A stretch of 64,000 nt of DNA, taken from JAQBQB01 sp963846925 (GTDB lineage Bacteria > Gemmatimonadota > Gemmatimonadetes > Gemmatimonadales > Gemmatimonadaceae). This document shows positions 44,416 to 52,922 of the stretch, in pieces; position 1 is the first letter of the stretch, and each line of letters starts with the position of its first letter. A program made the position numbers and the translations under genes. The stretch spans positions 62,001-126,000 of the forward strand of contig CAWJXW010000009.1 of NCBI GenBank assembly GCA_963846925.1. The letters run 5' to 3'. The notes beneath the pieces are model-generated. The model ran no database searches, was not told the DNA's origin, and saw nothing but the letters and a program-made list of their open reading frames with translations.

Positions 44416-45297
44416 TAGGCCGTAGTCTCCGTCGCCGGGGCGTGACGCGACCGCGCCATCACGCGACTTGGCGCGCGAGCGGTACGACAGGGACGACGTC
44501 TCCACACCGCGCTCGCGCGCGATCTGTTCGACGGTCGTCAGCTGCTGCAGCCCCTGCATCGCCGCGCGAACCATGTTGTGCGGATTGGTCGAGCCGAGGC
44601 TCTTGGTGAGAATGTCCGAGATGCCGGCGCATTCCATGATCGCGCGCACCGCTCCGCCCGCGATCACGCCGGCGCCCGGCGCGGCCGGCTTCATTAGTAC
44701 CCGGCCCGCCCCGTGTGATCCAACGATCTCATGGGGGATCGTGCTGCCGGTGAGGGGGATGTTGACCATGTTGCGACGCGCCCCGTCGACCGCCTTGCGG
44801 ACGGCCTCCGACACCTCGTTCGCCTTGCCGGACGCGAAGCCGACCCTTCCCTGCCCGTCGCCCACGGCCACGAGCGCGTTGAACGAGAAGCGCCGGCCGC
44901 CCTTCACGACCTTGGCGACTCGGTTGATGGCGATCACGTTTTCGACGAGATCGCTGCCCTCGCCGCGCGAGCCGGCGTCACCGTGACGCCCGCCTTCGCG
45001 CCCGCCGCCGCCACCCCGACCGCCGCGGTCTCCGCCGCGGTCGCCGCCCCCGCCTCCGCCGCCTCCAGGACCACCGCCGCCCGGACCGCCGCGGCCACGG
45101 CCGCCGCCGGGACCACCGGGGCCACGACCACCGCCGCCGCGGCCGCCACCGCCGCCGCGACCACCGCCGCCGCGACCGCCGCCGCCGCCACGGCCGCTCC
45201 GCGCGCTGCCGCCGCCGCCTGGACCGCCGCCGCCGCTACGTCCCTGCGCTGGGGCGGGCGTGCCCGACGCTCCGGATCTATTCTGAGTGTCTTCCAT
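44415..45297 (-). CDS. rpsE: 30S ribosomal protein S5 with a ~113-residue Gly/Arg-rich N-terminal tail
   Basis: The S5 domain begins near residue 114 (DLVENVIAINRVAKVVKGGR) with FNALVAVGDGQGRVGFASGK and SGTNPHN-like GSTNPHNMVRAAM. Residues ~20-113 are almost only Gly, Arg, Pro and Ser in RGG-type repeats, with no counterpart in standard S5. As given, the frame runs on into L30. One extra base near 44436-44455 explains this, since the alternate frame ends APATETTA with TAA overlapping the L30 ATG. A genuine S5-L30 fusion is less likely. Confidence 0.9.
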
Positions 45298-45299
45298 TA

Positions 45300-45653
45300 T
45301 TAGAACTCCAAGCCGCCCTCGCGGGCGCCGTCGGCCACGGCTTTCACGCGGCCGTGGTATTTGTAACCCGCGCGATCGAACACGACTTTGCTGATCCCGG
45401 CGTCCTTCGCTTTCGCCGCGACCCGCTTGCCGACCTCGAGCGACTTCTCGGTCTTCTTGCCGGTCTCCAGCTCCGTGCTCGATACGGTCATCAGCGTGCG
45501 GCGCGACACGTCGTCGACCAGTTGCGCCGTGATGTGTTTGAGCGAGCGAAACACGACGAGGCGCGGACGCTCCGGCGTGCCGGTGACCTTCTTCCGAACG
45601 CGGAGGTGGCGGCGATGCCGCTTCTGCTCACGCGATTTTCCGAACGTTGGCAT
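45300..45653 (-). CDS. rplR: 50S ribosomal protein L18
   Basis: A 117-residue L18 (MPTFGKSREQKRHRRHLRVR, RPRLVVFRSLKHITAQLVDD, VFDRAGYKYHGRVKAVADGA). It binds 5S rRNA with L5. It follows rplF by two bases and precedes rpsE by two, in the conserved spc order. Nothing unusual. Confidence 0.96.
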   Translation of the reverse strand: MPTFGKSREQKRHRRHLRVRKKVTGTPERPRLVVFRSLKHITAQLVDDVSRRTLMTVSSTELETGKKTEKSLEVGKRVAAKAKDAGISKVVFDRAGYKYHGRVKAVADGAREGGLEF

Positions 45654-45655
45654 GT

Positions 45656-46195
45656 TTACTTGGCTCCCGTCTTGCCGGCCTTGCGACGCACGATCTCGTC
45701 GGAGTAGCGAATTCCCTTGCCCTTGTACGGCTCGGGCGGACGCAGCCCGCGCAACTCGGCCGCGACCTGTCCGACGAGCGCCTTGTCGGCGCCGTCGATC
45801 ACGATCTGCGTCGGTTGCGGCGCGGTCAGCTTGATGCCCGCCGGCGCCTTGTACTCGATCTGGTGCGAGAAGCCGAGCGCGAGCTGCAACCCGTAGGGCC
45901 GCTGCTCCGCCTTGTAGCCCACGCCCGTGATCTCGAGCTGCTTGCGATATCCCTTCGTCACGCCGTCCATCATGTTGTTGATGAGCGACCGCGTGAGTCC
46001 GTGCAACGCCTTGTGATTCGTCTCGTCCGACGCGCGCTTGACGTTGAGCGCGGCATCCGTCTGCTCGACGGAGATGCCCGCCGGCAGCCGGTGCGACAGC
46101 TCGCCCCTGGGGCCTTTGACTTTCACGGTATTGCCGTCGACGGCCACCGTGACCCCAGTGGGGATCGAGACGGGCAGTTTTCCGATTCGCGACAT
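45656..46195 (-). CDS. rplF: 50S ribosomal protein L6
   Basis: A 179-residue L6 from ATG 46195 (MSRIGKLPVSIPTGVTVAVD, KGPRGELSHRLPAGISVEQT), with the C-terminal L6 signature PPEPYKGKGIRYSDEIVRRK. Both L6 domains are present and the length is standard. An upstream in-frame start at 46258 would overlap rpsH and is rejected. Confidence 0.96.
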   Translation of the reverse strand: MSRIGKLPVSIPTGVTVAVDGNTVKVKGPRGELSHRLPAGISVEQTDAALNVKRASDETNHKALHGLTRSLINNMMDGVTKGYRKQLEITGVGYKAEQRPYGLQLALGFSHQIEYKAPAGIKLTAPQPTQIVIDGADKALVGQVAAELRGLRPPEPYKGKGIRYSDEIVRRKAGKTGAK

Positions 46196-46205
46196 GAGGA
46201 TTCTC

Positions 46206-46607
46206 CTACCAGACCATGGCGACGAACTCGCCGCCGGTGCGCGCCTGCCGCGCTTCACGGTCGGACATCAAGCCCTTGTTCGTGCTGAGGATCGCCAGGC
46301 CGAGGCCGTTGCGGACGCGCGGGATCTCGCCGGCACCGACGTAGCGGCGCAGGCCCGGGGTCGAGACGCGCTGAAGCTGGCGGATGACGGACTGACCGCC
46401 CGCGGCATACTTGAGCCGCACGCGCAGCACCTGCCGTCCCTCGTCGGTCTGGAGCGTCTGATAATCCTGAATGTAGTTGTTCTCTTTCAGGATTCTGGCG
46501 ATTTCGGTCTTCATCCGTGACACCGGAATGTCGACGCGGCGGTGCTTCGATCCGCAGGCATTGCGGATGCGCGTCAGCATGTCGGCGATCGGGTCGGTCA
46601 TGCTCAT
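46206..46607 (-). CDS. rpsH: 30S ribosomal protein S8
   Basis: A 133-residue S8 (MSMTDPIADMLTRIRNACGS at the N-terminus, GLGLAILSTNKGLMSDREAR and GGEFVAMVW at the C-terminus). It binds the central domain of 16S rRNA. A foldback repeat lies between it and the upstream rpsZ, inside the operon. Confidence 0.96.
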   Translation of the reverse strand: MSMTDPIADMLTRIRNACGSKHRRVDIPVSRMKTEIARILKENNYIQDYQTLQTDEGRQVLRVRLKYAAGGQSVIRQLQRVSTPGLRRYVGAGEIPRVRNGLGLAILSTNKGLMSDREARQARTGGEFVAMVW

Positions 46608-46684
46608 GGCTGAATCTGCTCTCCTCTCGTATCCGAGTTGGACGTGGAGGAATAGGGTGAAATGTGGATCTGACTACTCGCGAT

Positions 46685-46749
46685 CTCAGGTCTCTGGTCT
46701 CCGGTCTCTGGGCAGTTCCCAGTGACCAGTGACCCGTGACCTGTGACCT
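46685..46749. repeat. Foldback repeat, GGTCTC/GGCAGTT family, copy B (inside the ribosomal operon)
   Basis: GGTCTCTGGTCTCCGGTCTC words are followed by GGGCAGTTCCCAG and then CAGTGACC and GTGACC words, which pair back. It fills the 145-base gap between rpsZ and rpsH. It shares the core and layout with copies A and C. The ribosomal transcript must therefore carry this hairpin between two essential genes. Confidence 0.8.
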
Positions 46750-46752
46750 CTA

Positions 46753-46938
46753 TTACCAGGATGCTTTCCGTACGCCCGGAATCATCCCCTGCAACGACAA
46801 CTCGCGGAAACAGATGCGGCACAAGCCGAACCGGCGCAGGAACGCGCGCGAGCGGCCGCAGCGGCCGCACCGGTTGTGGACGCGGACCTTGAACTTCGGC
46901 TTCCGCTTGCTCTTCTCGATCATCGCCTTACGAGCCAT
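46753..46938 (-). CDS. rpsZ: 30S ribosomal protein S14, zinc-binding (type Z)
   Basis: A 61-residue S14 of the short zinc type (MARKAMIEKSKRKPKFKVRV). Four Cys in RCGRCGRS and LCRICFRE coordinate zinc, and the end is MIPGVRKASW as expected. The operon position after rplE is conserved. The following gap holds foldback copy B. Confidence 0.96.
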   Translation of the reverse strand: MARKAMIEKSKRKPKFKVRVHNRCGRCGRSRAFLRRFGLCRICFRELSLQGMIPGVRKASW

Positions 46939-46970
46939 CTGGATCTCTCTGAACTAGGTGAGTGTCGGCG

Positions 46971-47639
46971 TCACGCGGCGCCGCGCGTCTTCTTCTCGTC
47001 CGTCCGGAACGGCATGCCGAGCTCGCGCAACAACGCCATCGCGTGGTCGTCGCGGTTCGTGCTCGTCACGAACGTGATGTCCATGCCGTGGATCGAGTCG
47101 ATCGAGTCGTAGTTGATCTCGGGGAAGATCATTTGCTCCTTGAGCCCGAGCGAATAATTCCCACGGCCGTCGAACGACCGCGTCCCCAGACCTCTGAAAT
47201 CGCGGATTCGCGGAATCGCGACGCTGATGAAGCGGTCGAGGAACTCCCACATCCGCGCGCCGCGCAGCGTCACGGCCGCGCCGATCTCCTGCCCCTGGCG
47301 GAGCCCGAAGTTGGAGATCGACTTCTTCGCCTTCTTCCGCACCGGCTGCTGGCCGGTGATGATCGCCAGCTCGTCGATGACCGAGTCGAGCGCCTTCGGC
47401 TGCTTGATCGCTTCGCCGACGCCGACGTTGAGCACGATCTTCTCGAGCCGCGGCACCTGATGCGGATTCGCGTAGGAGAACTGCTGCGTCAGCTTCGGGC
47501 GAACGGTCGCCTGATAGAAGTCGCGGAGGCGCGGCGCGGGCACGGGCAGCTTCGCGCCGGCGTGCGGACCACGCGCGGGCGCTTCGCCCCCCTTTTTCTT
47601 TCCTTTGCCCTTAGCGGGTTTCTGTTCTTTGTTGGCCAT
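46971..47639 (-). CDS. rplE: 50S ribosomal protein L5, N-terminally extended
   Basis: A 222-residue protein. The standard L5 begins near residue 38 (LRDFYQATVRPKLTQQFSYA) and includes KIVLNVGVGEAIKQPKALDS, PVRKKAKKSISNFGLRQGQE and GLGTRSFDGRGNYSLGLKEQ. The first ~37 residues (MANKEQKPAKGKGKKKGGEA and a Pro/Ala run) are a Lys-rich addition. L5 binds 5S rRNA and contacts the P-site tRNA. Confidence 0.95.
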   Translation of the reverse strand: MANKEQKPAKGKGKKKGGEAPARGPHAGAKLPVPAPRLRDFYQATVRPKLTQQFSYANPHQVPRLEKIVLNVGVGEAIKQPKALDSVIDELAIITGQQPVRKKAKKSISNFGLRQGQEIGAAVTLRGARMWEFLDRFISVAIPRIRDFRGLGTRSFDGRGNYSLGLKEQMIFPEINYDSIDSIHGMDITFVTSTNRDDHAMALLRELGMPFRTDEKKTRGAA

Positions 47640-47660
47640 GGGTCTCAGTCCTGTGTCGGG

Positions 47661-48068
47661 CTACTTCAGCACTCGCGGAATCGCTTCGCCGCTCTTCACG
47701 GCGATCCGCTCCTTCGTTCCGTCGTCGTCGATCTGCCGGCGCGTGCGCGTCGGCTCGCCCTTCTTGGGATCGAGGAGCATGACGTTCGACGCGTGAATCG
47801 GCGCCGGGAAGTCGACGATCCCGCTCTGCTCTTCGGCCGTCCGCGCGCGGCGATGGCGCTTCACGATGTTGATGCCTTCGATCGTCACGCGGCCCGTCCG
47901 GTGGTCCACGCGGATGATCTTGCCTTCCTTCCCCTTGTCGTCGCCGCGCATCACGCGAACGGTGTCGCCCTTGGTCACGTGCACCTTCACGCGGGCGGCG
48001 TTGTCCTCGTGGCGCTTGCGGTTGACGGCGCGCGGCCGGTCGGTCTTGCGATGTTTGAGATGTCGCAT
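47661..48068 (-). CDS. rplX: 50S ribosomal protein L24
   Basis: A 135-residue L24 with the KOW-type core KGDTVRVMRGDDKGKEGKII and GINIVKRHRRA, followed by DFPAPIHASNVMLLDPKKGE. It is about 25-30 residues longer than E. coli L24, mainly from a His/Arg-rich N-terminal stretch. L24 starts assembly of the 50S subunit at the 5' end of 23S rRNA. Confidence 0.95.
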   Translation of the reverse strand: MRHLKHRKTDRPRAVNRKRHEDNAARVKVHVTKGDTVRVMRGDDKGKEGKIIRVDHRTGRVTIEGINIVKRHRRARTAEEQSGIVDFPAPIHASNVMLLDPKKGEPTRTRRQIDDDGTKERIAVKSGEAIPRVLK

Positions 48069-48069
48069 G

Positions 48070-48438
48070 TCAGATCACCTCGGGCGCCAGCGACACGATC
48101 TTCATGTACCGCTTCTCGCGCAGCTCGCGCGCGACGGGACCGAAGATGCGGGTCGCCCGCGGCTCCCCTTGGTCGTTGATGATGACCACGGCGTTCTCGT
48201 CGAACCGGATGTAGCTCCCGTCCTTCCGCCGCGTCTCCTTCGCCGTCCGCACCACGACGGCGCGCGCGACGTCGGACTTCTTCACGGTGCCGTTGGGCAG
48301 CGCGTCTTTCACGGCGACGATCACGACGTCGCCGAGGCCGGCGTAGCGCCGGCGCGTTCCGCCAAGGACGCGGATCACCAGGGCACGCTTCGCGCCCGAG
48401 TTGTCCGCCACCTTGACTATGGATTCCTGTTGAATCAT
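48070..48438 (-). CDS. rplN: 50S ribosomal protein L14
   Basis: A 122-residue L14 (MIQQESIVKVADNSGAKRAL, GDVVIVAVKDALPNGTVKKS, and the C-terminal IFGPVARELREKRYMKIVSL). The length is standard and the sequence is well conserved. It lies one base upstream of rplX. Confidence 0.97.
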   Translation of the reverse strand: MIQQESIVKVADNSGAKRALVIRVLGGTRRRYAGLGDVVIVAVKDALPNGTVKKSDVARAVVVRTAKETRRKDGSYIRFDENAVVIINDQGEPRATRIFGPVARELREKRYMKIVSLAPEVI

Positions 48439-48454
48439 CGATTCGTCTCCCGGC

Positions 48455-48760
48455 TCAGCGCGCCCGCTCGACGATCTCGACGACGCGCCATCGTTTGTCC
48501 TTCGACAGCGGGCGCGTCTCCGTGATCCGGACGGTATCGCCGGTCTTGGCCGCGTTCTGTTCGTCGTGTGCTTTCACGCGCGTCGTACGCGTGACCATCT
48601 TGCCGTACACGGGGTGCGGAACGCGGCGCTGAATCGCCACGACCACGGTCTTCTGCATCTTGTCGCTCACCACGAGCCCCGTGCGGACCTTCCGTGATCC
48701 GCGCTCGCTGGCGCTTCCAGCCGCCGGCGTCGCGCCGTTGTTCGTCGTCATGTCAGGCAT
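48455..48760 (-). CDS. rpsQ: 30S ribosomal protein S17
   Basis: From ATG 48760 (or ATG 48751) about 101 residues. The S17 core is KVRTGLVVSDKMQKTVVVAI, followed by HPVYGKMVTRTTRVKAHDE and GDTVRITETRPLSKDKRWRV. The first ~20 residues (Asn/Ala/Ser-rich) are extra. Its start overlaps the proposed rpmC stop (TGA at 48753-48755), so the two were fused in frame only because of the rpmC frameshift. Confidence 0.94.
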   Translation of the reverse strand: MPDMTTNNGATPAAGSASERGSRKVRTGLVVSDKMQKTVVVAIQRRVPHPVYGKMVTRTTRVKAHDEQNAAKTGDTVRITETRPLSKDKRWRVVEIVERAR

Positions 48761-49063
48761 TGGTTCTCCGCTTTCCGGCCGTCTTGGCGCTCGCCTTGGC
48801 CTTGGCAACCGGCTTCGCGCTCGCCTTGGCAACCGGTTTCGCGCTCGTCGCCGCGCTCGCCACGGCTCCCCCCCCCTTCCGACCGTCTCGCGCAGCACAG
48901 TCTTGAGGCGCGCGATGTCGCGCCGGATCACGCGCAGACGCAGCGGATCCTCGAGCGGTTCCGTCGCGCTGCGGAACTTGAGGCGGAACTGCTCCTCCTC
49001 GAGCTCACGCACGCGAGTCACGATGTCCTCCGTCCCCATTTCACGAATCTCTTCAGCTCGCAT
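48753..49063 (-). CDS. rpmC: 50S ribosomal protein L29 with Ala/Lys tail, one homopolymer frameshift
   Basis: The L29 core (MRAEEIREMGTEDIVTRVRE, QFRLKFRSATEPLEDPLRLR, IARLKTVLRETVG) is intact. A run of nine G (C on the plus strand, 48868-48876) follows. With ten G the frame continues as GAVASAATSAKPVAKASAKP and AKAKASAKTAGKRRTNA, then TGA, a natural-looking tail. As given, the frame instead runs into rpsQ. The repaired length is about 103 residues. Confidence 0.9.
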
Positions 49064-49066
49064 CGC

Positions 49067-49492
<426 letters not shown>

Positions 49493-49507
49493 TGCTCGCT
49501 CGTCTCC

Positions 49508-50167
49508 TTACATGCCGGAGGAGTAGGTAGTGCCGCGGCGATCCTCGACCTTCTCACCCTTGAAGATCCAGACCTTCACGCCGATGGCGCCGAAGGTCGT
49601 CTTCGCGGTCGACGTCGCGTAGTCGATGTCCGCCCTCAGCGTGTGCAGGGGAACTCTGCCCTCGTGATAGCCCTCGACGCGCGCGATCTCCGCGCCGCCG
49701 AGCCGGCCGCCCGCCTTCACTTTGATGCCCTGCGCGCCCATGCGCATCGCGCTCTGCACCGCGCGCTTCATCGCGCGGCGGAACGAGATGCGCTGCGCCA
49801 GCTGGCTCGCGATGTTGTCGGCCACCAACTGCGCGTCGAGCTCGGGACGCTTGATCTCTTCGACGTTGATCCCGACTTCCTTGCCCGTGAGGTGCGCCAG
49901 CTCGTCGCGCAGCTTGTCCACCTCGGCGCCCTTCTTTCCGATGACGACGCCCGGGCGTCCGGTGTGCAGCGTGACGACGACTTTCCCCGGCTTGCGGTCG
50001 ATCACGATGTCCGCGATCGCCGCGTGCCCGAGACGCGCCTTGAGATACTTGCGCAGCAGCTCGTCCTCGCGCAGCAGCGCGGGCAGCTCGCGCCCCGCGT
50101 AGTAACGCGACTTCCAATCCTTCGAGATGCCGAGTCGGAATCCGATCGGATGCGTCTTCTGTCCCAT
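49508..50167 (-). CDS. rpsC: 30S ribosomal protein S3
   Basis: A 219-residue S3 (MGQKTHPIGFRLGISKDWKS), with the KH-domain motif HTGRPGVVIGKKGAEVDKLR and the C-terminal domain MRMGAQGIKVKAGGRLGGAE, GRVPLHTLRADIDYATSTA. It forms part of the mRNA entry channel. Its ATG overlaps the rplV stop by one base (TAATG). Confidence 0.97.
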   Translation of the reverse strand: MGQKTHPIGFRLGISKDWKSRYYAGRELPALLREDELLRKYLKARLGHAAIADIVIDRKPGKVVVTLHTGRPGVVIGKKGAEVDKLRDELAHLTGKEVGINVEEIKRPELDAQLVADNIASQLAQRISFRRAMKRAVQSAMRMGAQGIKVKAGGRLGGAEIARVEGYHEGRVPLHTLRADIDYATSTAKTTFGAIGVKVWIFKGEKVEDRRGTTYSSGM

Positions 50168-50529
50168 TACCGGCTCCCCCGCTCGGCGACCACGATTTCA
50201 ATGTGGCTCGTGCGTTTTTGGATTGGAGTGGCGCGCCCCATCGCGGCCGGCGTGAACCGCTTGAGCTTCTGGCCTTCGTTCACGACCGCGCGCGTGATGT
50301 ACAGATCGTCCACGTCGATCGACGTGTTGCCCTCACGCGCCGCGTGCTCGGCGTTCGCGACGGCCGAGCGCAGCGTCTTCTCGATCTGTTTCGCGGCGTG
50401 CTTCTTCGAAAACTGCAGATAGGCGAGCGCGTCGTTCACGCTCTTGCCCCTGATCTCGTCGATGACGAGCCGCATCTTGTAGGGCGACTGGCGCGCGGAG
50501 CGCTGCGTCGCACGGGCTTGGGCGGCCAT
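50167..50529 (-). CDS. rplV: 50S ribosomal protein L22
   Basis: A 120-residue L22 (SARQSPYKMRLVIDEIRGKS, ALAYLQFSKKHAAKQIEKTL, LKRFTPAAMGRATPIQKRTS). The extended beta-hairpin that lines the exit tunnel is present. The length and order are standard. Confidence 0.96.
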   Translation of the reverse strand: MAAQARATQRSARQSPYKMRLVIDEIRGKSVNDALAYLQFSKKHAAKQIEKTLRSAVANAEHAAREGNTSIDVDDLYITRAVVNEGQKLKRFTPAAMGRATPIQKRTSHIEIVVAERGSR

Positions 50530-50532
50530 GGC

Positions 50533-50895
50533 TTATCTCCCTCCGCGCGGGCCGGGACCCGACGCCGCCGGAGCGGCGGCGGCCGGTGCGGCGGCGGTGC
50601 CCGCGGCCGGCGTCGGCGCCTTCTTGTCGACGGCCTTCTGTCCCGTGTGTCCGCGGAACAGGCGCGTCGGCGCGAACTCCCCAAGCTTGTGGCCGACCAT
50701 GTTCTCGGTCACGTACACCGGGATGAACTTGTTCCCGTTGTGCACGGCGAACGTGTGGCCGACGAACTCGGGCAGCACGGTGCTCGCCCGCGACCAGGTC
50801 TTGATCACGCGCTTCTCGTTCTTGGCGGCCATGGCCTCGACCTTCTTGGCCAGCGCCTCTTGAACGAACGGACCTTTCTTTACGCTACGTCCCAT
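50533..50895 (-). CDS. rpsS: 30S ribosomal protein S19 with Ala/Pro-rich C-terminus
   Basis: S19 core in residues 1-90 (MGRSVKKGPFVQEALAKKVE, ASTVLPEFVGHTFAVHNGNK, GHKLGEFAPTRLFRGHTGQK). The last ~30 residues are a low-complexity PTPAAGTAAAPAAAAPAASG tail not seen in ordinary S19. It binds the head of the 30S subunit with S13. Confidence 0.95.
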   Translation of the reverse strand: MGRSVKKGPFVQEALAKKVEAMAAKNEKRVIKTWSRASTVLPEFVGHTFAVHNGNKFIPVYVTENMVGHKLGEFAPTRLFRGHTGQKAVDKKAPTPAAGTAAAPAAAAPAASGPGPRGGR

Positions 50896-50907
50896 AGGAT
50901 CGATACC

Positions 50908-51738
50908 TTATTGAGTCGCTTTGCCGCGCTTGCGGCCGCGGACGATGAGGCGCTGCGACGACTTCTTCTTGTTGCGCGTCTTGACGCCTTCCTTCTTGCC
51001 CCACGGACTCACGACGTTGCGGCCGCCGCGCGTGCGGCCACCGTGCGGATGGTCCACCGGGTTCATGACTTCGCCGCGGACCTTCGGGCGACGACCGAGC
51101 CATCGCGTCTTCCCGGCCTTGCCCCACGACACGAGCTCGTGCTCCTCGTTGCCGACGACGCCGATCGTCGCCAGGCAGCGCGCGTGGATGAGCCGCATCT
51201 CGGTCGACGGCATGCGCACCGTGACGTACTCGCCTTCCTTGGCGACGACCTGCGCCGACATCCCCGCCGACCGGCACAGCTGTCCGCCCTTCCCGATCTT
51301 CAATTCGATGTTGTGGACGGAGGTGCCGAGCGGCATCTCCGAGAGCGGCAACGTGTTGCCCGTGCGGATGTCCGAGCCGGGGCCGGACATGATCGTGTCG
51401 CCGACGGCGAGCCCTTTCGGGTGCAGGATGTAGCGCTTCTCGCCGTCGCTGTACGTCACGAGGGCGATGCGCGCCGAGCGGTTCGGGTCGTACTCGATCG
51501 TCGAGATCGTCCCCGGGATACCGTGCTTGTTCCGCTTGAAATCGATGACGCGGTACTGGCGCTTGTGCCCGCCGCCACGGCGGCGCATCGCGATGTGGCC
51601 GTGGTTGTCGCGCCCGCCGCTCTTCTTCAGCGGCTCGAGGAGCGACTTCTCCGGCTCGACCGCGCTCAGCTCGGAGAAATCCGACACCGAGCGGAATCGC
51701 GTGCCCTTCGTGACCGGTTTGAATTGGCGAATTGGCAT
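50908..51738 (-). CDS. rplB: 50S ribosomal protein L2 with a shortened HPHGG loop
   Basis: A 276-residue L2 (MPIRQFKPVTKGTRFRSVSD, HPKGLAVGDTIMSGPGSDIR, NTLPLSEMPLGTSVHNIELK). The C-terminal loop near the peptidyl-transferase centre reads VDHPHGGRTRGGRNVVSPWG. Most bacteria have HPHGGGEGRxxxGR there, so the GEG triplet is missing. Asp-His-Pro-His-Gly-Gly itself is kept. The remainder is normal. Confidence 0.95.
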   Translation of the reverse strand: MPIRQFKPVTKGTRFRSVSDFSELSAVEPEKSLLEPLKKSGGRDNHGHIAMRRRGGGHKRQYRVIDFKRNKHGIPGTISTIEYDPNRSARIALVTYSDGEKRYILHPKGLAVGDTIMSGPGSDIRTGNTLPLSEMPLGTSVHNIELKIGKGGQLCRSAGMSAQVVAKEGEYVTVRMPSTEMRLIHARCLATIGVVGNEEHELVSWGKAGKTRWLGRRPKVRGEVMNPVDHPHGGRTRGGRNVVSPWGKKEGVKTRNKKKSSQRLIVRGRKRGKATQ

Positions 51739-51756
51739 TGGTTCGTGTGCTCGCGC

Positions 51757-52053
51757 TCAGGCTTCGAAGAACGGCTCGATCTTGTCGCCCTCGCGGAGCG
51801 TCACGATCGCCTTCTTCCAGTTGGGGCGGTGTCCCAGGGTGCGGGTCGCGCCGGCGCGCTTTTCCTTGCCGCGCACGTTCATCGTCCAGATGTTCGTGAC
51901 CTTCACGCCGAACAGCTGCTCGATGGCCGCGCGGATCTGCGTCTTGGTCGCCTCGCGGTGCACCTCGAACGCGTATTCGCCGCGGTTCTGATAGGCGGCC
52001 GACGTTTTTTCGGTGATCAGCGGCCGCACGATGGTGCGATGGACGGTAGGCAT
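51757..52053 (-). CDS. rplW: 50S ribosomal protein L23
   Basis: A 98-residue L23 (MPTVHRTIVRPLITEKTSAA, YAFEVHREATKTQIRAAIEQ, LFGVKVTNIWTMNVRGKEKR). It sits at the tunnel exit and docks trigger factor and SRP. It lies three bases from rplD, in the S10 order. Confidence 0.96.
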   Translation of the reverse strand: MPTVHRTIVRPLITEKTSAAYQNRGEYAFEVHREATKTQIRAAIEQLFGVKVTNIWTMNVRGKEKRAGATRTLGHRPNWKKAIVTLREGDKIEPFFEA

Positions 52054-52056
52054 CGA

Positions 52057-52905
52057 TTACTTCCCCTTCTTCTTTGAGGTGCGCGACTTCGAGCGCGCGC
52101 CCGCCGACTTCTTCGCGGCCTTGGCCGGCGACTTCTTCGCGGCGGCTTTCGCCTTCGTCGCCCCGGCCGCGGCAGCCTTCGCCGCCTTCTTCGCCGGAGA
52201 CTTCGACTTCGTCGCGCGCGACGGCGCGGCATGCTTGGCGCCGGCCTCGTCGCGCTCGGCCAACGGCGTGAGCGGGTAGCCGATCGCGTCCGACTCGATC
52301 AACACGACGTCGGACCAGAGCACGTGATACGTCGAGACGTCGCCGTACGGCATGACGTGCACCATCGGCAGATTGCGGCCGCTGAGGAACACGTTCGGCT
52401 TCGATCCGTCGGTGAGGATGAGCACCTTCTGCTCGGCGACGCCGAGCGTGTCGACGAGCGCCTGGAGGCGCGACGTCTTCGGCGAGTCGTACTCGAAGCG
52501 GTCGATGACGAAGATCGCGTTCTCGCGAGCGCGCGCGTTGAGGGCGCTCTTGCGGGCGAGGGCGCGCACCTGGCGCGGCACGTACTGCGCGTAGCTGCGC
52601 GGGATCGGTCCGAAGACCGTGCCGCCGCCGACCCATTGCGGAGCGCGCATCGAGCCCTGTCGCGCGCGGCCGGTTCCCTTCTGCTTCCAGGGCTTCTGGT
52701 TTCCGCCGATGACGAACTTGCGGATCTTCGTCGCCGCGTTGCCCTGCCGCTGGTTGGCGAGGTACGCCTTCACCGCCTGGTGCATCACCGGCATGTTCAC
52801 GGTGCCGTCGAACAGCTCGCCGGGCAGCGCGATCGAATCGCGCGCCGTCCCGCGGGCGCTGTACGCGTTGGCCCGGAATGAGGTTTCGGTCGTGGTATCA
52901 GCCAT
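52057..52905 (-). CDS. rplD: 50S ribosomal protein L4 with histone-H1-like C-terminal tail
   Basis: A 282-residue protein. L4 proper covers residues ~25-235 (GELFDGTVNMPVMHQAVKAY, KPWKQKGTGRARQGSMRAPQ, LKSALNARARENAI-like segments, VLWSDVVLIESDAIGY). The last ~50 residues are Lys/Ala/Ser-rich (SPAKKAAKAAAAGATKAKAA, SRTSKKKGK), like a histone H1 tail. E. coli L4 has about 200 residues. The tail should be exposed or lie along rRNA; its purpose is unknown. Confidence 0.95.
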   Translation of the reverse strand: MADTTTETSFRANAYSARGTARDSIALPGELFDGTVNMPVMHQAVKAYLANQRQGNAATKIRKFVIGGNQKPWKQKGTGRARQGSMRAPQWVGGGTVFGPIPRSYAQYVPRQVRALARKSALNARARENAIFVIDRFEYDSPKTSRLQALVDTLGVAEQKVLILTDGSKPNVFLSGRNLPMVHVMPYGDVSTYHVLWSDVVLIESDAIGYPLTPLAERDEAGAKHAAPSRATKSKSPAKKAAKAAAAGATKAKAAAKKSPAKAAKKSAGARSKSRTSKKKGK

Positions 52906-52922
52906 GAGAGTTCTCTAGAGCC

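Noticed and set aside
44104..45297. A natural S5-L30 fusion protein
   Set aside because: The alternate frame ends in a natural-looking APATETTA and a TAA overlapping the L30 ATG; one extra base explains the fusion.
48455..49063. A natural L29-S17 fusion protein
   Set aside because: It arises at a nine-G run; one more G gives a proper L29 tail and stop overlapping the S17 start.
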